32,051 bases of DNA from Thermofilaceae archaeon (GCA_026986905.1 JALSNQ010000018.1:1-32051), one strand, 5' to 3'; positions 7,485-14,861 are shown, counted from the first letter of the stretch. A program made the numbers and translations. Notes: generated by a model from the sequence alone, not told the origin.

Positions 7485-8832
7485 GTCACTGCCAATATAC
7501 CATAACAGGATATACGGGGTGGCGAATTCCCAGCTTACACCCGAAATAACCGCGGAACTCGGAGCCGCGCTCGGCACGATGCTAGGCGAAGGCTCCCTAG
7601 TCGTCACCGCGAGGGATCTCTACCCTCCCTCGCGAATGCTTAAAAGATCTTTTTCCGCAGGCCTTATGTCGACGGGCATATCAGTCATAGACTTCCACGA
7701 CGCAACCCTACCGGAGCTCTCCTTCGCCATAAAGCGTTTCGGAGCCAAAGCTGGCATACACTTCTCGGTGGCCCCCCATAGAAACGACAGTGTCCAGATA
7801 AAAATACTCGACTCAAACGGTATAGAGATAAGCTATGACAAGCTGAACGACATACTCATGCTTTATGAGACAAAGCACATCGTGAGGACGATTCCTCCAC
7901 GCATAGGGTGGGTCTCCTACGCCGAGTATATACACGACATCTACACGGCCTCACTCTCAAGCTTCCTAGACACAGCCCCGATAAACGCCGCCAGGCCCCA
8001 AGTAGCGGTCGACGTAAATTTCGGCCCGGCGACGGACGTACTACCCATGTTGTTCAGCGAGATAGGCGCTAGGTTCATACTGATAAACTCCCATAAACCC
8101 TCGCCTAGAAACCCGCCTAGGCAGCTACCCTCAAGGGAGTCCTTGAAGATGCTCTCCAACATCGTAGAGGCATCAGACTCTCTCTTCGCAGCAGCACTAT
8201 CCTCGGACGCCTCCCAGGTATTCATTGTCGACGACAAGGGGCGTATAATCGACCCCGACTTAATGATAGGAGTCTTCGCGATGATGCTGCCGAGAGGCGC
8301 GAAGCTCGCCGTCAGCGAGTCTACCTCCCGGATAGTAGATAAAATAGCGGAGGTACAGAAGATCACTCTCCTAAGGGTAAAGGGGATGATAGGCGACGTC
8401 GCCAGGGCTGTACGGAGACTCAAAGCCACCCTCGGCGCCACCGACGCGGGCGAGTTCATTTTCTCACAGTTCACCTTTTCCTCGGACGGCATACTATCTA
8501 TAGGAAAGCTCATCGAGACGCTCACGATCGAGGATATACGGCTTTCAACAATAGTTGACTCCCTCCCAAGCCTACCGACATTTCACCTAGAAATAGACAT
8601 AGACGATAAGCGGTACTCGTCCCTTATAGACTACATATACTCCAACCACCCGGAGATCGTGCTTACGCCTCTCCATGTAAAGTACAAGGTTGGGGACACG
8701 TGGATTAAGCTGGGCTACGACGAAGAAAACGGTAAGCTCAGAGTGGAGACAGAGGACACGTCGAAGGAGGGGAGAGAAACAGTAAAGAGGGTTGTGGACG
8801 AGCTTGAGGAACTAACCCAGACATTCATATAA
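7474..8832 (+). CDS. phosphohexomutase-fold protein with degenerate active site (probable pseudoenzyme)
   Basis: The 452-residue chain follows phosphomannomutase/phosphoglucomutase (alpha-D-phosphohexomutase) from end to end: RIYGVANSQLTPE (12-24) matches GIRGVVNxxLTPE, ARDLYPPSRMLKR (46-58) matches GRDTRxSSxxLKx, and DDKGRIIDPD (253-262) follows the metal loop. The catalytic motifs are lost. In a gap-free match, TASHNP reads SVAPHR (98-103), putting Ala100 at the phosphoserine site. The metal loop DGDADR reads SSDASQ (243-248). The sugar loop GGExSGH reads GATDAGE (321-327). The C-terminal RxSGTEP loop is not recognisable. The ATG at 7474 has a strong site (AAGGTGAT) and overlaps the nucleotidyltransferase by 11 bases. 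It is probably a regulatory or scaffolding partner of that enzyme, not a mutase. Confidence 0.8.
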   Translation: MAHRSLPIYHNRIYGVANSQLTPEITAELGAALGTMLGEGSLVVTARDLYPPSRMLKRSFSAGLMSTGISVIDFHDATLPELSFAIKRFGAKAGIHFSVAPHRNDSVQIKILDSNGIEISYDKLNDILMLYETKHIVRTIPPRIGWVSYAEYIHDIYTASLSSFLDTAPINAARPQVAVDVNFGPATDVLPMLFSEIGARFILINSHKPSPRNPPRQLPSRESLKMLSNIVEASDSLFAAALSSDASQVFIVDDKGRIIDPDLMIGVFAMMLPRGAKLAVSESTSRIVDKIAEVQKITLLRVKGMIGDVARAVRRLKATLGATDAGEFIFSQFTFSSDGILSIGKLIETLTIEDIRLSTIVDSLPSLPTFHLEIDIDDKRYSSLIDYIYSNHPEIVLTPLHVKYKVGDTWIKLGYDEENGKLRVETEDTSKEGRETVKRVVDELEELTQTFI

Positions 8833-8836
8833 ATAC
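8827..8836 (+). promoter_or_regulatory. TATA box for the leaderless AGOG gene
   Basis: The AT-rich box CATATAAATA at the very end of the preceding gene is centred about 23 bases before the GTG at 8854. No ribosome-binding site precedes that GTG, so a leaderless transcript is the simplest reading. Confidence 0.45.
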
Positions 8837-8853
8837 TGATTCCATCAATAGCC

Positions 8854-9705
8854 GTGGCCGTGGAAATAGAGTTTAACGAAAAAAGGGCAGAAGAAGTAGG
8901 CTTAAGGCTCGGCTCCCATCCAGGGCTCCCACAAATCTTTATGGAGGCAGACCCCCAGTACCAGGCTGTAAAGGACATCCTAGAAAATCTCGGGCTCGTC
9001 GAGGGAATGCTTTACGTTGTAGGAATAGCCCTTATAAGCTACATGCTGACCACGCGCGGCGAAGAGCACTGGAGGACAGCGGCGAGATACTCTAAACTAG
9101 GGTTTCCACGGGGACTCATAGAGTTCGTAGAGAAGTCTAACAGCACTGCCCTCTATAGGAGGGCTAAGAGGAAGAGACTAGAAAAATATCTCAAACACGC
9201 CTCACCGTCTCTGAAGCCTCTCATCGAAAAAAAGGCTAACCCCGATGCCATAGTTAAAAGGCTTTCTTCACTTCTCGACGCGCGCGGCGAGTCGAAGACG
9301 ATCACATTTGCGGCAAAGATGGCATACTATGTCTACAGCGCAGCCAGCATACGCGTAGAGCCCCCCTCTACACCCATGCCGGTAGACTACCGTGTATGCC
9401 TAGTAACGGTTACCTCGGGCATTGCTAGAACCGGGATCCCTCCGAGAAAGGCGGCGCGTATACTTAGATCATCCTATACCCGGAGAGTAAGAGAGACTTG
9501 GAGCAGGGTGTCTTCATCCGCGCGAATAAAACCGGTACTACTCGACAATATAGTCTGGCTCGCCGGGAGGTGTATTGATGAAAACCTCGACGATCCCGGG
9601 GGCATATCTGCGTGCCTACAGCGCAGGGTGCCGTCCTCCAAGAGATACCTGGACGCCCTCAGGGAGCTGTGGCTAGCCCTCACGCGGCCTCCTATAAAAG
9701 ACTAG
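8854..9705 (+). CDS. AGOG-type 8-oxoguanine DNA glycosylase / AP lyase
   Basis: A helix-hairpin-helix superfamily base-excision-repair enzyme that removes 8-oxoguanine and cuts the abasic strand; this archaeal branch (AGOG) is typical of hyperthermophiles. The 283-residue length fits, the chain is all-helical, and the segment SKTITFAAKMAYYVYSA (147-163) matches the family's catalytic-lysine helix, making Lys148 the likely Schiff-base nucleophile and Asp178 in VDYR the likely activating aspartate. The GTG at 8854 is chosen for its distance from the TATA box; another GTG lies two codons downstream at 8860. The 3' end overlaps the convergent GTPase gene by 33 bases. Identification is from remembered family motifs. 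Confidence 0.8.
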   Translation: MAVEIEFNEKRAEEVGLRLGSHPGLPQIFMEADPQYQAVKDILENLGLVEGMLYVVGIALISYMLTTRGEEHWRTAARYSKLGFPRGLIEFVEKSNSTALYRRAKRKRLEKYLKHASPSLKPLIEKKANPDAIVKRLSSLLDARGESKTITFAAKMAYYVYSAASIRVEPPSTPMPVDYRVCLVTVTSGIARTGIPPRKAARILRSSYTRRVRETWSRVSSSARIKPVLLDNIVWLAGRCIDENLDDPGGISACLQRRVPSSKRYLDALRELWLALTRPPIKD

Positions 9706-10449
9706 CCTACCAGCCTGCCAGTCCCTCAAAACTATACGGGCAGCCTCATCGACCCTAGCCACGCCGCCCTTCCCGAGCAAGCCCCTCCTCTTAGCGAGAG
9801 CCTCCAGGAATAGGTATGGGTCATCCGCTCGAACACCGTACTTCTCCTCGAGTATCGATGGCGCCTCACCCATTATCTCCCCTATAAGCCTTGCGGCGGC
9901 AACCACTGGATCCTCTAGCGCTTCAGGCCTCAACGCGCCCCTCAAAGCTAGATCCTCCCTAGACCCCCTCGGGATAACACCCGGCGTGTCTATCACCCTA
10001 AGCCAGGTCGCCGCCCGCATCCTCGTGGCGTGCTTCGTGAACCCAGGTATAGGCGAAGTGCCTGCGCCGTGTCTCCCCCTTAGAACGTTGATGATCGTCG
10101 ACTTCCCAACGTTAGGCATCCCCGTCACAGCCACTACGACGACCTCTTTACCCCTGTCAGCCGCATCCCTTATAGCCTTCCACAGAAACCTCGTACCCAT
10201 CCTCTTAGCGGCACTAATATACACTGCACGCATACCCCGTCTCCTAAAATACTTCACCCACTTCTCGGCAACCTCCCTGGGGACGAGATCCGACTTATTC
10301 AACACGACGACAACGGGCTTACCCATCCGGCTAGCCATCAGCTCTAGGGCCCGGCTCCTAGTACCCAGGGGGTCGCGGACATCTAGCACCTCTAATACCA
10401 CGTCGGCCCCCTTGATGACCCTCCTTACAATGGCCCACTCGCTAGACAC
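9673..10449 (-). CDS. circularly permuted GTPase of the YlqF/RbgA (MMR1-HSR1) family
   Basis: A 258-residue GTPase with motifs in permuted order: G4 NKSD at 51-54, G5 SA at 79-80, then G1 GMPNVGKS at 110-117 and G3 DTPG at 154-157. Thr138 in the PGFTKH segment is the likely G2. This order defines the YlqF/YawG/Nog2 group, whose characterised members assist assembly of the large ribosomal subunit, so a ribosome-biogenesis role is likely by family. A C-terminal helical domain follows (about 160-250). The start is a GTG at 10449, about 29 bases from a TATA-like box and without a ribosome-binding site. Its end overlaps the convergent glycosylase gene by 33 bases. Confidence 0.88.
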   Translation of the reverse strand: MSSEWAIVRRVIKGADVVLEVLDVRDPLGTRSRALELMASRMGKPVVVVLNKSDLVPREVAEKWVKYFRRRGMRAVYISAAKRMGTRFLWKAIRDAADRGKEVVVVAVTGMPNVGKSTIINVLRGRHGAGTSPIPGFTKHATRMRAATWLRVIDTPGVIPRGSREDLALRGALRPEALEDPVVAAARLIGEIMGEAPSILEEKYGVRADDPYLFLEALAKRRGLLGKGGVARVDEAARIVLRDWQAGRLVFYRRPREG

Positions 10450-10473
10450 GGCTATGAGTTAGAAAAACGGGTT

Positions 10474-10482
10474 GATAAAAAG
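10474..10482 (-). promoter_or_regulatory. TATA box for the leaderless GTPase gene
   Basis: On the minus strand this reads CTTTTTATC and is centred about 29 bases before the GTG at 10449, so the message would start with at most a few untranslated bases. It lies in the 49-base gap downstream of the hydroxyacid dehydrogenase gene, which is transcribed in the same direction. Confidence 0.45.
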
Positions 10483-10498
10483 GGTTCAGGGTTTGGGT

Positions 10499-11512
10499 TT
10501 AAATCATTTTGACCTGTTCTAGAGGCCTCACCTTAAGAACCTCCTTGTTAACGAGCGCAGGCGGCATCTCGCCCTTAAGGACTGCGATAAGGTTCTTAGC
10601 CGCCAGCTCGGCCATCCTGCGGCGTGCCTCGATAGTCGCGCTAGCTATGTGGGGGGTCAGGATCACGTTGTCAAGCTTAGTCAACGGGTGATCCGCAGGC
10701 AGGGGCTCCTGCTCAAAGACGTCTAGGGCGGCTCCGGCGATCCACTTCTCTTTGAGGGCCTTTACGAGGGCCTCTGTGTCCACCACTGGACCACGAGCCG
10801 TGTTTATGAGGTATGCGGTCTCCTTCATCATCTTGAGCTCCTTCTCACCTATCAGGTGGTAGGTTCCCTTCGTCAGGGGCACGTGCAGTGTGACTATGTC
10901 GGACTCCTTGAGTATCCTTTCGAGGTCGGCGTACTCGACGTCGAGTATGCTCTCGATATCCCACCTCCTGCTAATATCGTAGTACAGCATCTTTACGCCG
11001 AAGCTGGAAAGCCTCTTTGCAACCGCGACGCCTATCCTGCCGAAGCCCACGATGCCCACGGTCTTCCCCTTAAGCTCGGGGCCGACGAGGAAGAAGGGGT
11101 TCCAAGGCTTGTTCCACTCTCCGGAGCGTATTATCTTGTCCGCCTCGAGTATCCTCCTCGTAATCGCGAAGATAAGCCCGACGGTAAACTCTGCTACGGC
11201 ATCCGTGAGGACGCCCGGGGTGTGCGTTACATAGATGCCCCTCTTCGTCGCCTCCTTGATGTCAATGTGGTCGAAGCCTACGCTGTAAGTGCTTATCACC
11301 TTAAGGTTGGGGGCCGCGTCCATGACCTCGGCGTCTATCTTATCCGTGAGAAGGCAGAGGAGGCCGTCTTTGTCGCGGACCTTCTCTATAAGCTCCTCGC
11401 GTGAGGGGGGCCACTCCTTAGAGTTGTGGATCTCGACGTCGCAGCACTCCTTTATCATCGAGAGCCCTGGCTCTGGAATGATCCTGGTCACGTACACTTT
11501 TGGTCTGGGCAT
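10499..11512 (-). CDS. gyaR: D-isomer-specific 2-hydroxyacid dehydrogenase (glyoxylate/hydroxypyruvate reductase type)
   Basis: An NAD(P)-dependent enzyme reducing a 2-oxo acid to the D-2-hydroxy acid. All family marks are present in 337 residues: nucleotide-binding GFGRIG (156-161), catalytic Arg240 in NTARGP, Glu269 in FEQEP and His288 in TPHIAS. It most resembles the archaeal glyoxylate reductases (GyaR), but related enzymes also use hydroxypyruvate or ketogluconate, so the substrate is open. The ATG at 11512 has a GGTGAAGG site 4 bases before it. The 160-base gap to the upstream hydrolase gene carries its own promoter-like sequence and a perfect palindrome. Its position beside the inositol-type genes hints at use of a sugar-derived keto acid. 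Confidence 0.85.
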   Translation of the reverse strand: MPRPKVYVTRIIPEPGLSMIKECCDVEIHNSKEWPPSREELIEKVRDKDGLLCLLTDKIDAEVMDAAPNLKVISTYSVGFDHIDIKEATKRGIYVTHTPGVLTDAVAEFTVGLIFAITRRILEADKIIRSGEWNKPWNPFFLVGPELKGKTVGIVGFGRIGVAVAKRLSSFGVKMLYYDISRRWDIESILDVEYADLERILKESDIVTLHVPLTKGTYHLIGEKELKMMKETAYLINTARGPVVDTEALVKALKEKWIAGAALDVFEQEPLPADHPLTKLDNVILTPHIASATIEARRRMAELAAKNLIAVLKGEMPPALVNKEVLKVRPLEQVKMI

Positions 11513-11545
11513 ACGCCTTCACCAGTAATAGTGGGCTAAAAACCA

Positions 11546-11555
11546 CTAATAAGTT
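11546..11555 (-). promoter_or_regulatory. gyaR: TATA-like box for the hydroxyacid dehydrogenase gene
   Basis: The minus strand reads AAACTTATTA, about 34-43 bases before the ATG at 11512, which would give a leader of roughly 12 bases just long enough to carry the GGTGAAGG ribosome-binding site. Confidence 0.35.
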
Positions 11556-11564
11556 TTTCTTTTT

Positions 11565-11580
11565 ACAAATATATATTTGT
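11565..11580. repeat. perfect 16-base palindrome, candidate operator
   Basis: ACAAATATATATTTGT equals its own reverse complement. It sits 10 bases upstream of the TATA-like box of the hydroxyacid dehydrogenase gene. Its core (CAAATATAT...TTG) recurs in the dyad at 13954-13978 between the divergent dehydrogenase and epimerase genes, so both may bind one regulator. AT-rich palindromes also arise by chance in archaeal promoters. Confidence 0.4.
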
Positions 11581-11587
11581 TAACCGG

Positions 11588-11641
11588 AAAAAACAAAAAC
11601 ACTTGTAAGTAACCCTCCCACAAGGCCTCTAAAAAACAAAA
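11588..11641 (-). terminator. T-rich archaeal-type terminator after the IolN-like gene
   Basis: Read on the minus strand this stretch downstream of the TAA at 11674-11672 contains two oligo-T runs, TTTTGTTTTTT (11641-11631) and TTTTTGTTTTTT (11599-11588). Such U-rich runs without a stem are the usual archaeal termination signal. The region separates the upstream dehydrogenase/hydrolase unit from the hydroxyacid dehydrogenase gene. Confidence 0.4.
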
Positions 11642-11671
11642 GAGCGGGAAAACAAGGGCTTTATTTTATTT

Positions 11672-12583
11672 TTAATACTTAAAGTCGCCGGGGTTAGGCC
11701 AGACCTGCGGCACCTTGCCGGGCGGATACGTCTCGTGGAGCCACTCCACGAACTCTTTAATCCTCTTTATGGCCTCCTCAACTATTACCTCTCCCTTCTC
11801 CCTACTGGCCTTACTCGGGAAGCCTACGCTGCCCTTCGGGTAGTGGTGTATCTCCATGTAGTGGCTCACATCGTACCATGCAAACGGCTTGTTGTAGACG
11901 TTTCCAGCCTTGTCAACCCACTTCTCTGGAAGTACGCCGACAAGCTTCTCGGCGTCGGACTCCTTTAGCTTGGACGTGTCAACGAGCTTCGGCGCCACGT
12001 ACCACAGCACACTAGCCTCGACCTCGTCTGCGTGCACGAAGGGGGTCTCTATCTTAACGCCGGGCTTGAGCTCTGTCCCAGCCCTGAGGATATCCCTTAC
12101 CCACGCCCACCAGCTCGTAACCATTATCAGGGCGTGGACTCCTTCCTCTATTATCGCCTTGTCCTTAACTATGGGCAGCACGTATTCCTGCCCGTGGCTG
12201 TTGAAGAGAATAATCTTCTTGAAGCCAGCATTGCTTAGCCACTTCACGACGCTTGTAACATAGTCTATGTAGGCCTCCTTCTTCACGGGTATCGTTCCCG
12301 GCATCCCGTAGTGGTGGCTTGGATGGCTTCCATAGAATATGGGCGGCGCAACCGTAACGCCTGTGTCGTATGCAACCCTCTCGGCAATGTAGGTTCCGAT
12401 GATGGTATCCTCGCCTGTGGCCTGGGCTAGGCCGTGGCACTCCACGGAGCCTGCCGGCACGAATACTATGTCGTTCTTCTTAACCCTCTCCTGTAGCTCA
12501 GCCATCGTCATCTGATCCAGGTATATCTTCTCCCCGAACTTGTTGTATACGGGTCTTGCAAACCTGGACTCATACTCCACCAT
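11672..12583 (-). CDS. iolN: creatininase-superfamily hydrolase, IolN-like
   Basis: A 303-residue metal-dependent amidohydrolase-fold protein of the creatininase superfamily. Likely metal ligands are Glu48 and His50 in PAGSVECHG, Asp59 in GEDT, His130 in FNSHG and the glutamate in HADEVEAS. In Thermotoga maritima a member of this family (IolN) opens the ring of 3-dehydro-scyllo-inosose to 5-keto-gluconate. The neighbours here are homologues of the other two special enzymes of that route, so the same reaction is inferred. I choose the ATG at 12583, which has GGGTGA 6 bases before it; the GTG at 12592 lies within that site. The gene follows the zinc dehydrogenase by 39 bases and is probably co-transcribed. 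Other creatininase substrates remain possible. Confidence 0.7.
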   Translation of the reverse strand: MVEYESRFARPVYNKFGEKIYLDQMTMAELQERVKKNDIVFVPAGSVECHGLAQATGEDTIIGTYIAERVAYDTGVTVAPPIFYGSHPSHHYGMPGTIPVKKEAYIDYVTSVVKWLSNAGFKKIILFNSHGQEYVLPIVKDKAIIEEGVHALIMVTSWWAWVRDILRAGTELKPGVKIETPFVHADEVEASVLWYVAPKLVDTSKLKESDAEKLVGVLPEKWVDKAGNVYNKPFAWYDVSHYMEIHHYPKGSVGFPSKASREKGEVIVEEAIKRIKEFVEWLHETYPPGKVPQVWPNPGDFKY

Positions 12584-12622
12584 ACTTCTCACCCCATTTT
12601 TACATACCTAAAAAGGGGGAAA

Positions 12623-13828
12623 TTAAGGCTTCAGCGTGATCTTCCCGTCTATCCTCTTATGGGCCCTCTCAAACGCCTTGTAGACCTCGTCCAACTTGAA
12701 CCTAGACGTGATTATCTTAGTCATGTCTATGCGGCCAGCGGCCATCAGCCTTATCACGTTGCCGAAGGTCCTCCAGCCAGAGTGGCCCTGGCTGCCGAAG
12801 AGCTGCGCCCTCCTCACCTGGAAGACCTCGATATAGATGGGCACCTCCCTCGGGGCACGGCCTATCCACGCTATCTTCCCGCCTATGGCAAGGCTCTTCT
12901 GCATCTGCGGCAGCGTGTGCTGCGGCGCGCCAGCCGCCTCGACGTGCATGTCCGCGCCGGCTCCGCCAGTAACCTCCATTATCTTCTCCCATGGCTGCAC
13001 ATCGTTCTTTATGAGCTCTACTGGGTTGAAGACGTAGTCTGCGCCGACCTTCTTAGCCAACTCCTGCCTCACAGGGCTGATCTCGAACACTATTATTTTG
13101 CCGGCTCCAGCGGCCTTAGCGAGGGAGATAGCCCCTAGGCCTATGGGCCCGGCACCCCACACGACAACGTAGCTGCCCGGCTTGAATCCGCCGGCCCTGT
13201 TGAACATCGCGTGATACGCGACGGAGGTCGGCTCGACGAGGCTTCCGGCCTCGAAGGCCTTGTCCTCGCTCCCATAGCGCTCTACGAGGCTGTCGATCTT
13301 CCACACGTACTTCTCCTTTACTACGACGTAGTCAGCCATCGCTCCGTCGTGCGTGAAGCCTAGTTCGCCGTACTCTAGGTTGCCGGGGTCATTTAGCAGT
13401 ATACAGTGGTTTAGGTAACCGGCACGGCACGCGTCGCATTCTCCGCACCAGAACATCTCTTCGCTGGTCACAAGGTCTCCCGGCTTCACCCACCTAACAG
13501 CGGAGCCTACTTTTTCCACCACGCCGCTGAACTCGTGGCCAATGACTACGGGGAATTTCGTTAGACCCGGATATATTATATAGCCCTCCTCGTCTGTTTC
13601 GAGGAAGTGTATGTCGCTCCCGCATATCCCGACAGCCTTAACCCTTATGAGTACCTCGTCAGGCTTAGGCTCGGGAACCGGGTAGTCTGTACGGTAGATG
13701 AGCTTCGGATTCTTCCAAACCTTGTTTCCCTCCCTTACCTTACGAGTCTTCATCTCTTCAGGTGTGATATTGTAGCCTGGCCGCGGCGCAAACTCCGCAT
13801 CTACTATAACGGCCCTCATTGTGGCCAT
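12623..13828 (-). CDS. iolM: zinc-dependent alcohol dehydrogenase family protein, IolM-like (scyllo-inosose 3-dehydrogenase)
   Basis: A medium-chain zinc dehydrogenase of 401 residues. Catalytic zinc ligands are Cys69, His98 and Glu99; the structural zinc site is Cys128, Cys131, Cys134 and Cys142; the cofactor motif is GAGPIG at 225-230. A long N-terminal extension (1-45, with PRPGYN and KVWKNPKL) matches my memory of Thermotoga IolM, which oxidises scyllo-inosose to the diketone. I choose the ATG at 13828: GGTGG lies 5 bases before it and a TATA box upstream. The frame stays open to 13963, but those 45 extra codons are AT-rich intergenic sequence. The next gene is the IolN-like hydrolase, and the IolO-like gene is divergent. 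Another polyol or sugar substrate cannot be excluded. Confidence 0.75.
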   Translation of the reverse strand: MATMRAVIVDAEFAPRPGYNITPEEMKTRKVREGNKVWKNPKLIYRTDYPVPEPKPDEVLIRVKAVGICGSDIHFLETDEEGYIIYPGLTKFPVVIGHEFSGVVEKVGSAVRWVKPGDLVTSEEMFWCGECDACRAGYLNHCILLNDPGNLEYGELGFTHDGAMADYVVVKEKYVWKIDSLVERYGSEDKAFEAGSLVEPTSVAYHAMFNRAGGFKPGSYVVVWGAGPIGLGAISLAKAAGAGKIIVFEISPVRQELAKKVGADYVFNPVELIKNDVQPWEKIMEVTGGAGADMHVEAAGAPQHTLPQMQKSLAIGGKIAWIGRAPREVPIYIEVFQVRRAQLFGSQGHSGWRTFGNVIRLMAAGRIDMTKIITSRFKLDEVYKAFERAHKRIDGKITLKP

Positions 13829-13858
13829 TTTTCCACCGAGAGAAGCCACCTCTATTAC

Positions 13859-13868
13859 CCTTATAAGG
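13859..13868 (-). promoter_or_regulatory. TATA box (CCTTATAAGG) for the IolM-like gene
   Basis: A perfect 10-base palindrome with a TATA core, 31-40 bases before the ATG at 13828. Transcription would start near 13838, leaving a leader of about ten bases that holds the GGTGG site. Confidence 0.5.
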
Positions 13869-13953
13869 CTTGATGGGAACATATAAATTTCCAGGGAGAA
13901 GATGTACTCTTGAAAGAAATGAATAATAACGTATATTATTTTAAATTTAATAA

Positions 13954-13978
13954 TTTTTATCAAATATATTGTTAAAAA
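13954..13978. repeat. 25-base imperfect dyad, candidate operator
   Basis: The arms TTTTTATCAA and TTGTTAAAAA are inverted repeats with one mismatch, separated by ATATA. Nine of ten arm positions pair. The dyad is central between two divergent promoters and shares the CAAATATAT..TTG core with the perfect palindrome at 11565-11580. A shared catabolic regulator is plausible; no regulator gene for it is recognised in the window. Confidence 0.4.
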
Positions 13979-13994
13979 TAAAAATCATGTGTAT

Positions 13995-14003
13995 GTTTAA
14001 ATC
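13995..14003 (+). promoter_or_regulatory. TATA-like box for the IolO-like gene
   Basis: GTTTAAATC is centred 37 bases before the ATG at 14036, giving a leader of about ten bases with a weak GGTAGAG ribosome-binding site at 14025-14031. Confidence 0.4.
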
Positions 14004-14035
14004 GCAACAAGGAACTCATTGACTGGTAGAGAAAA

Positions 14036-14860
14036 ATGAGGCCCTTCAAACTCTCCATGGTTGTCGCCCCACCCCAGGCAAAATTTGAGGCTGTAGTGAG
14101 GGAAAGCTTGGAGAAAGCTCTAAGGACGCTCAGTGAAATAGGATTCGATGGGGCCGAGATTAGCATACTCGACCCGCCGGAGCCGGGCCCCCTCAAGAGC
14201 CTCCTAGATGAATACGGCTTGGAGGTGCCGGCTCTCAGCACGGGGCTGAACTATATACACTACGGCCTAAGCCTGACCAGCCCTGATCCGGAGAAGAGGG
14301 AAAAAGCCGTGGAACGTCTCATAGAGATAGGTAGACTGGGCGCGGCCCTGGGAGGGGCAGGCGTGATAATAGGGCTTATGAGGGGGCGGCTCGTGGCAGG
14401 CGTCGATAGGGAGAAGGCCTATAGCCTCCTCGTGGATAATACGAGGAGGGTCGCGGAAGCATGTGAAAAGATTGGTGTAAAGGTGTTCTTCGAGCCACTC
14501 AACAGGTATGAAACGCAGCTGGTAAACACGGTGGCCGAGGGGCTACGCCTGTTAGAGGATGTGGGCTCCGACAACCTCTACCTACTCCTGGATACTTTTC
14601 ACATGAATATAGAGGAGCCTGTGATAGAGGATTCTATCAGGATGGCCGGCGAGAGGATAGGACACTTCCACGTCGCGGATAGTAACCGCCTCGCCCCTGG
14701 CATGGGCCACCTAGACTTTGCAAGCATACTTCACGCGCTCTGGGATGCAGGGTATAGGGGCTACCTCTCCGCCGAGATAATAGTGAAGCCCGACCTTGAG
14801 GCTGCCGCCATGACGACCTATCGGACGCTGAAGACCGCTATGAGCGGTATAGGTGGATAG
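14036..14860 (+). CDS. iolO: sugar isomerase/epimerase TIM-barrel protein, IolO-like (5-keto-L-gluconate epimerase)
   Basis: A 274-residue AP-endonuclease-2-type TIM barrel. Metal ligands are Glu153 (FFEPLNRYET), Asp186 (LLLDTFHMNIEE), His212 (HFHVADSNR) and Glu247 (LSAEI). The segments SLTSPDPEKREKAVER, VIIGLMRGR, EPLNRYET and DTFHMNIEE match closely what I remember of Thermotoga IolO (TM0416), which epimerises 5-keto-L-gluconate to D-tagaturonate. The divergent IolM- and IolN-like genes complete the same three-step segment. It starts at an ATG with a weak ribosome-binding site and is followed without a gap by an RNase Z-like gene. A related keto-sugar 3-epimerase activity is the alternative. 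Confidence 0.8.
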   Translation: MRPFKLSMVVAPPQAKFEAVVRESLEKALRTLSEIGFDGAEISILDPPEPGPLKSLLDEYGLEVPALSTGLNYIHYGLSLTSPDPEKREKAVERLIEIGRLGAALGGAGVIIGLMRGRLVAGVDREKAYSLLVDNTRRVAEACEKIGVKVFFEPLNRYETQLVNTVAEGLRLLEDVGSDNLYLLLDTFHMNIEEPVIEDSIRMAGERIGHFHVADSNRLAPGMGHLDFASILHALWDAGYRGYLSAEIIVKPDLEAAAMTTYRTLKTAMSGIGG

Positions 14861-14861
14861 G

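Larger units (their letters stand above)
13829..14035. promoter_or_regulatory. AT-rich divergent intergenic region of the inositol-type cluster
   Basis: The longest gap in the window, 207 bases between the divergent IolM-like and IolO-like genes. Its central 90 bases are almost all A and T, unlike the GC-rich surroundings. It holds the TATA box at 13859-13868 (minus), a TATA-like GTTTAAATC at 13995-14003 (plus) and the dyad at 13954-13978. No RNA gene or credible small coding frame is visible. Confidence 0.6.

Noticed and set aside
7941-8525. Long minus-strand open frame of 194 codons opposite the phosphohexomutase homologue
   Set aside because: The plus-strand frame has clear family motifs along this stretch; the reverse frame is a composition shadow with no recognisable protein features.
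10499-11512. Hydroxyacid dehydrogenase as the missing inositol dehydrogenase IolG
   Set aside because: Its motifs (GFGRIG, Arg240, Glu269, His288) are those of D-2-hydroxyacid dehydrogenases; IolG belongs to the Gfo/Idh/MocA family.
13829-13963. 45-residue N-terminal extension of the zinc dehydrogenase
   Set aside because: The extension is encoded by AT-rich intergenic DNA containing the promoter, and the ATG at 13828 has a proper GGTGG site.
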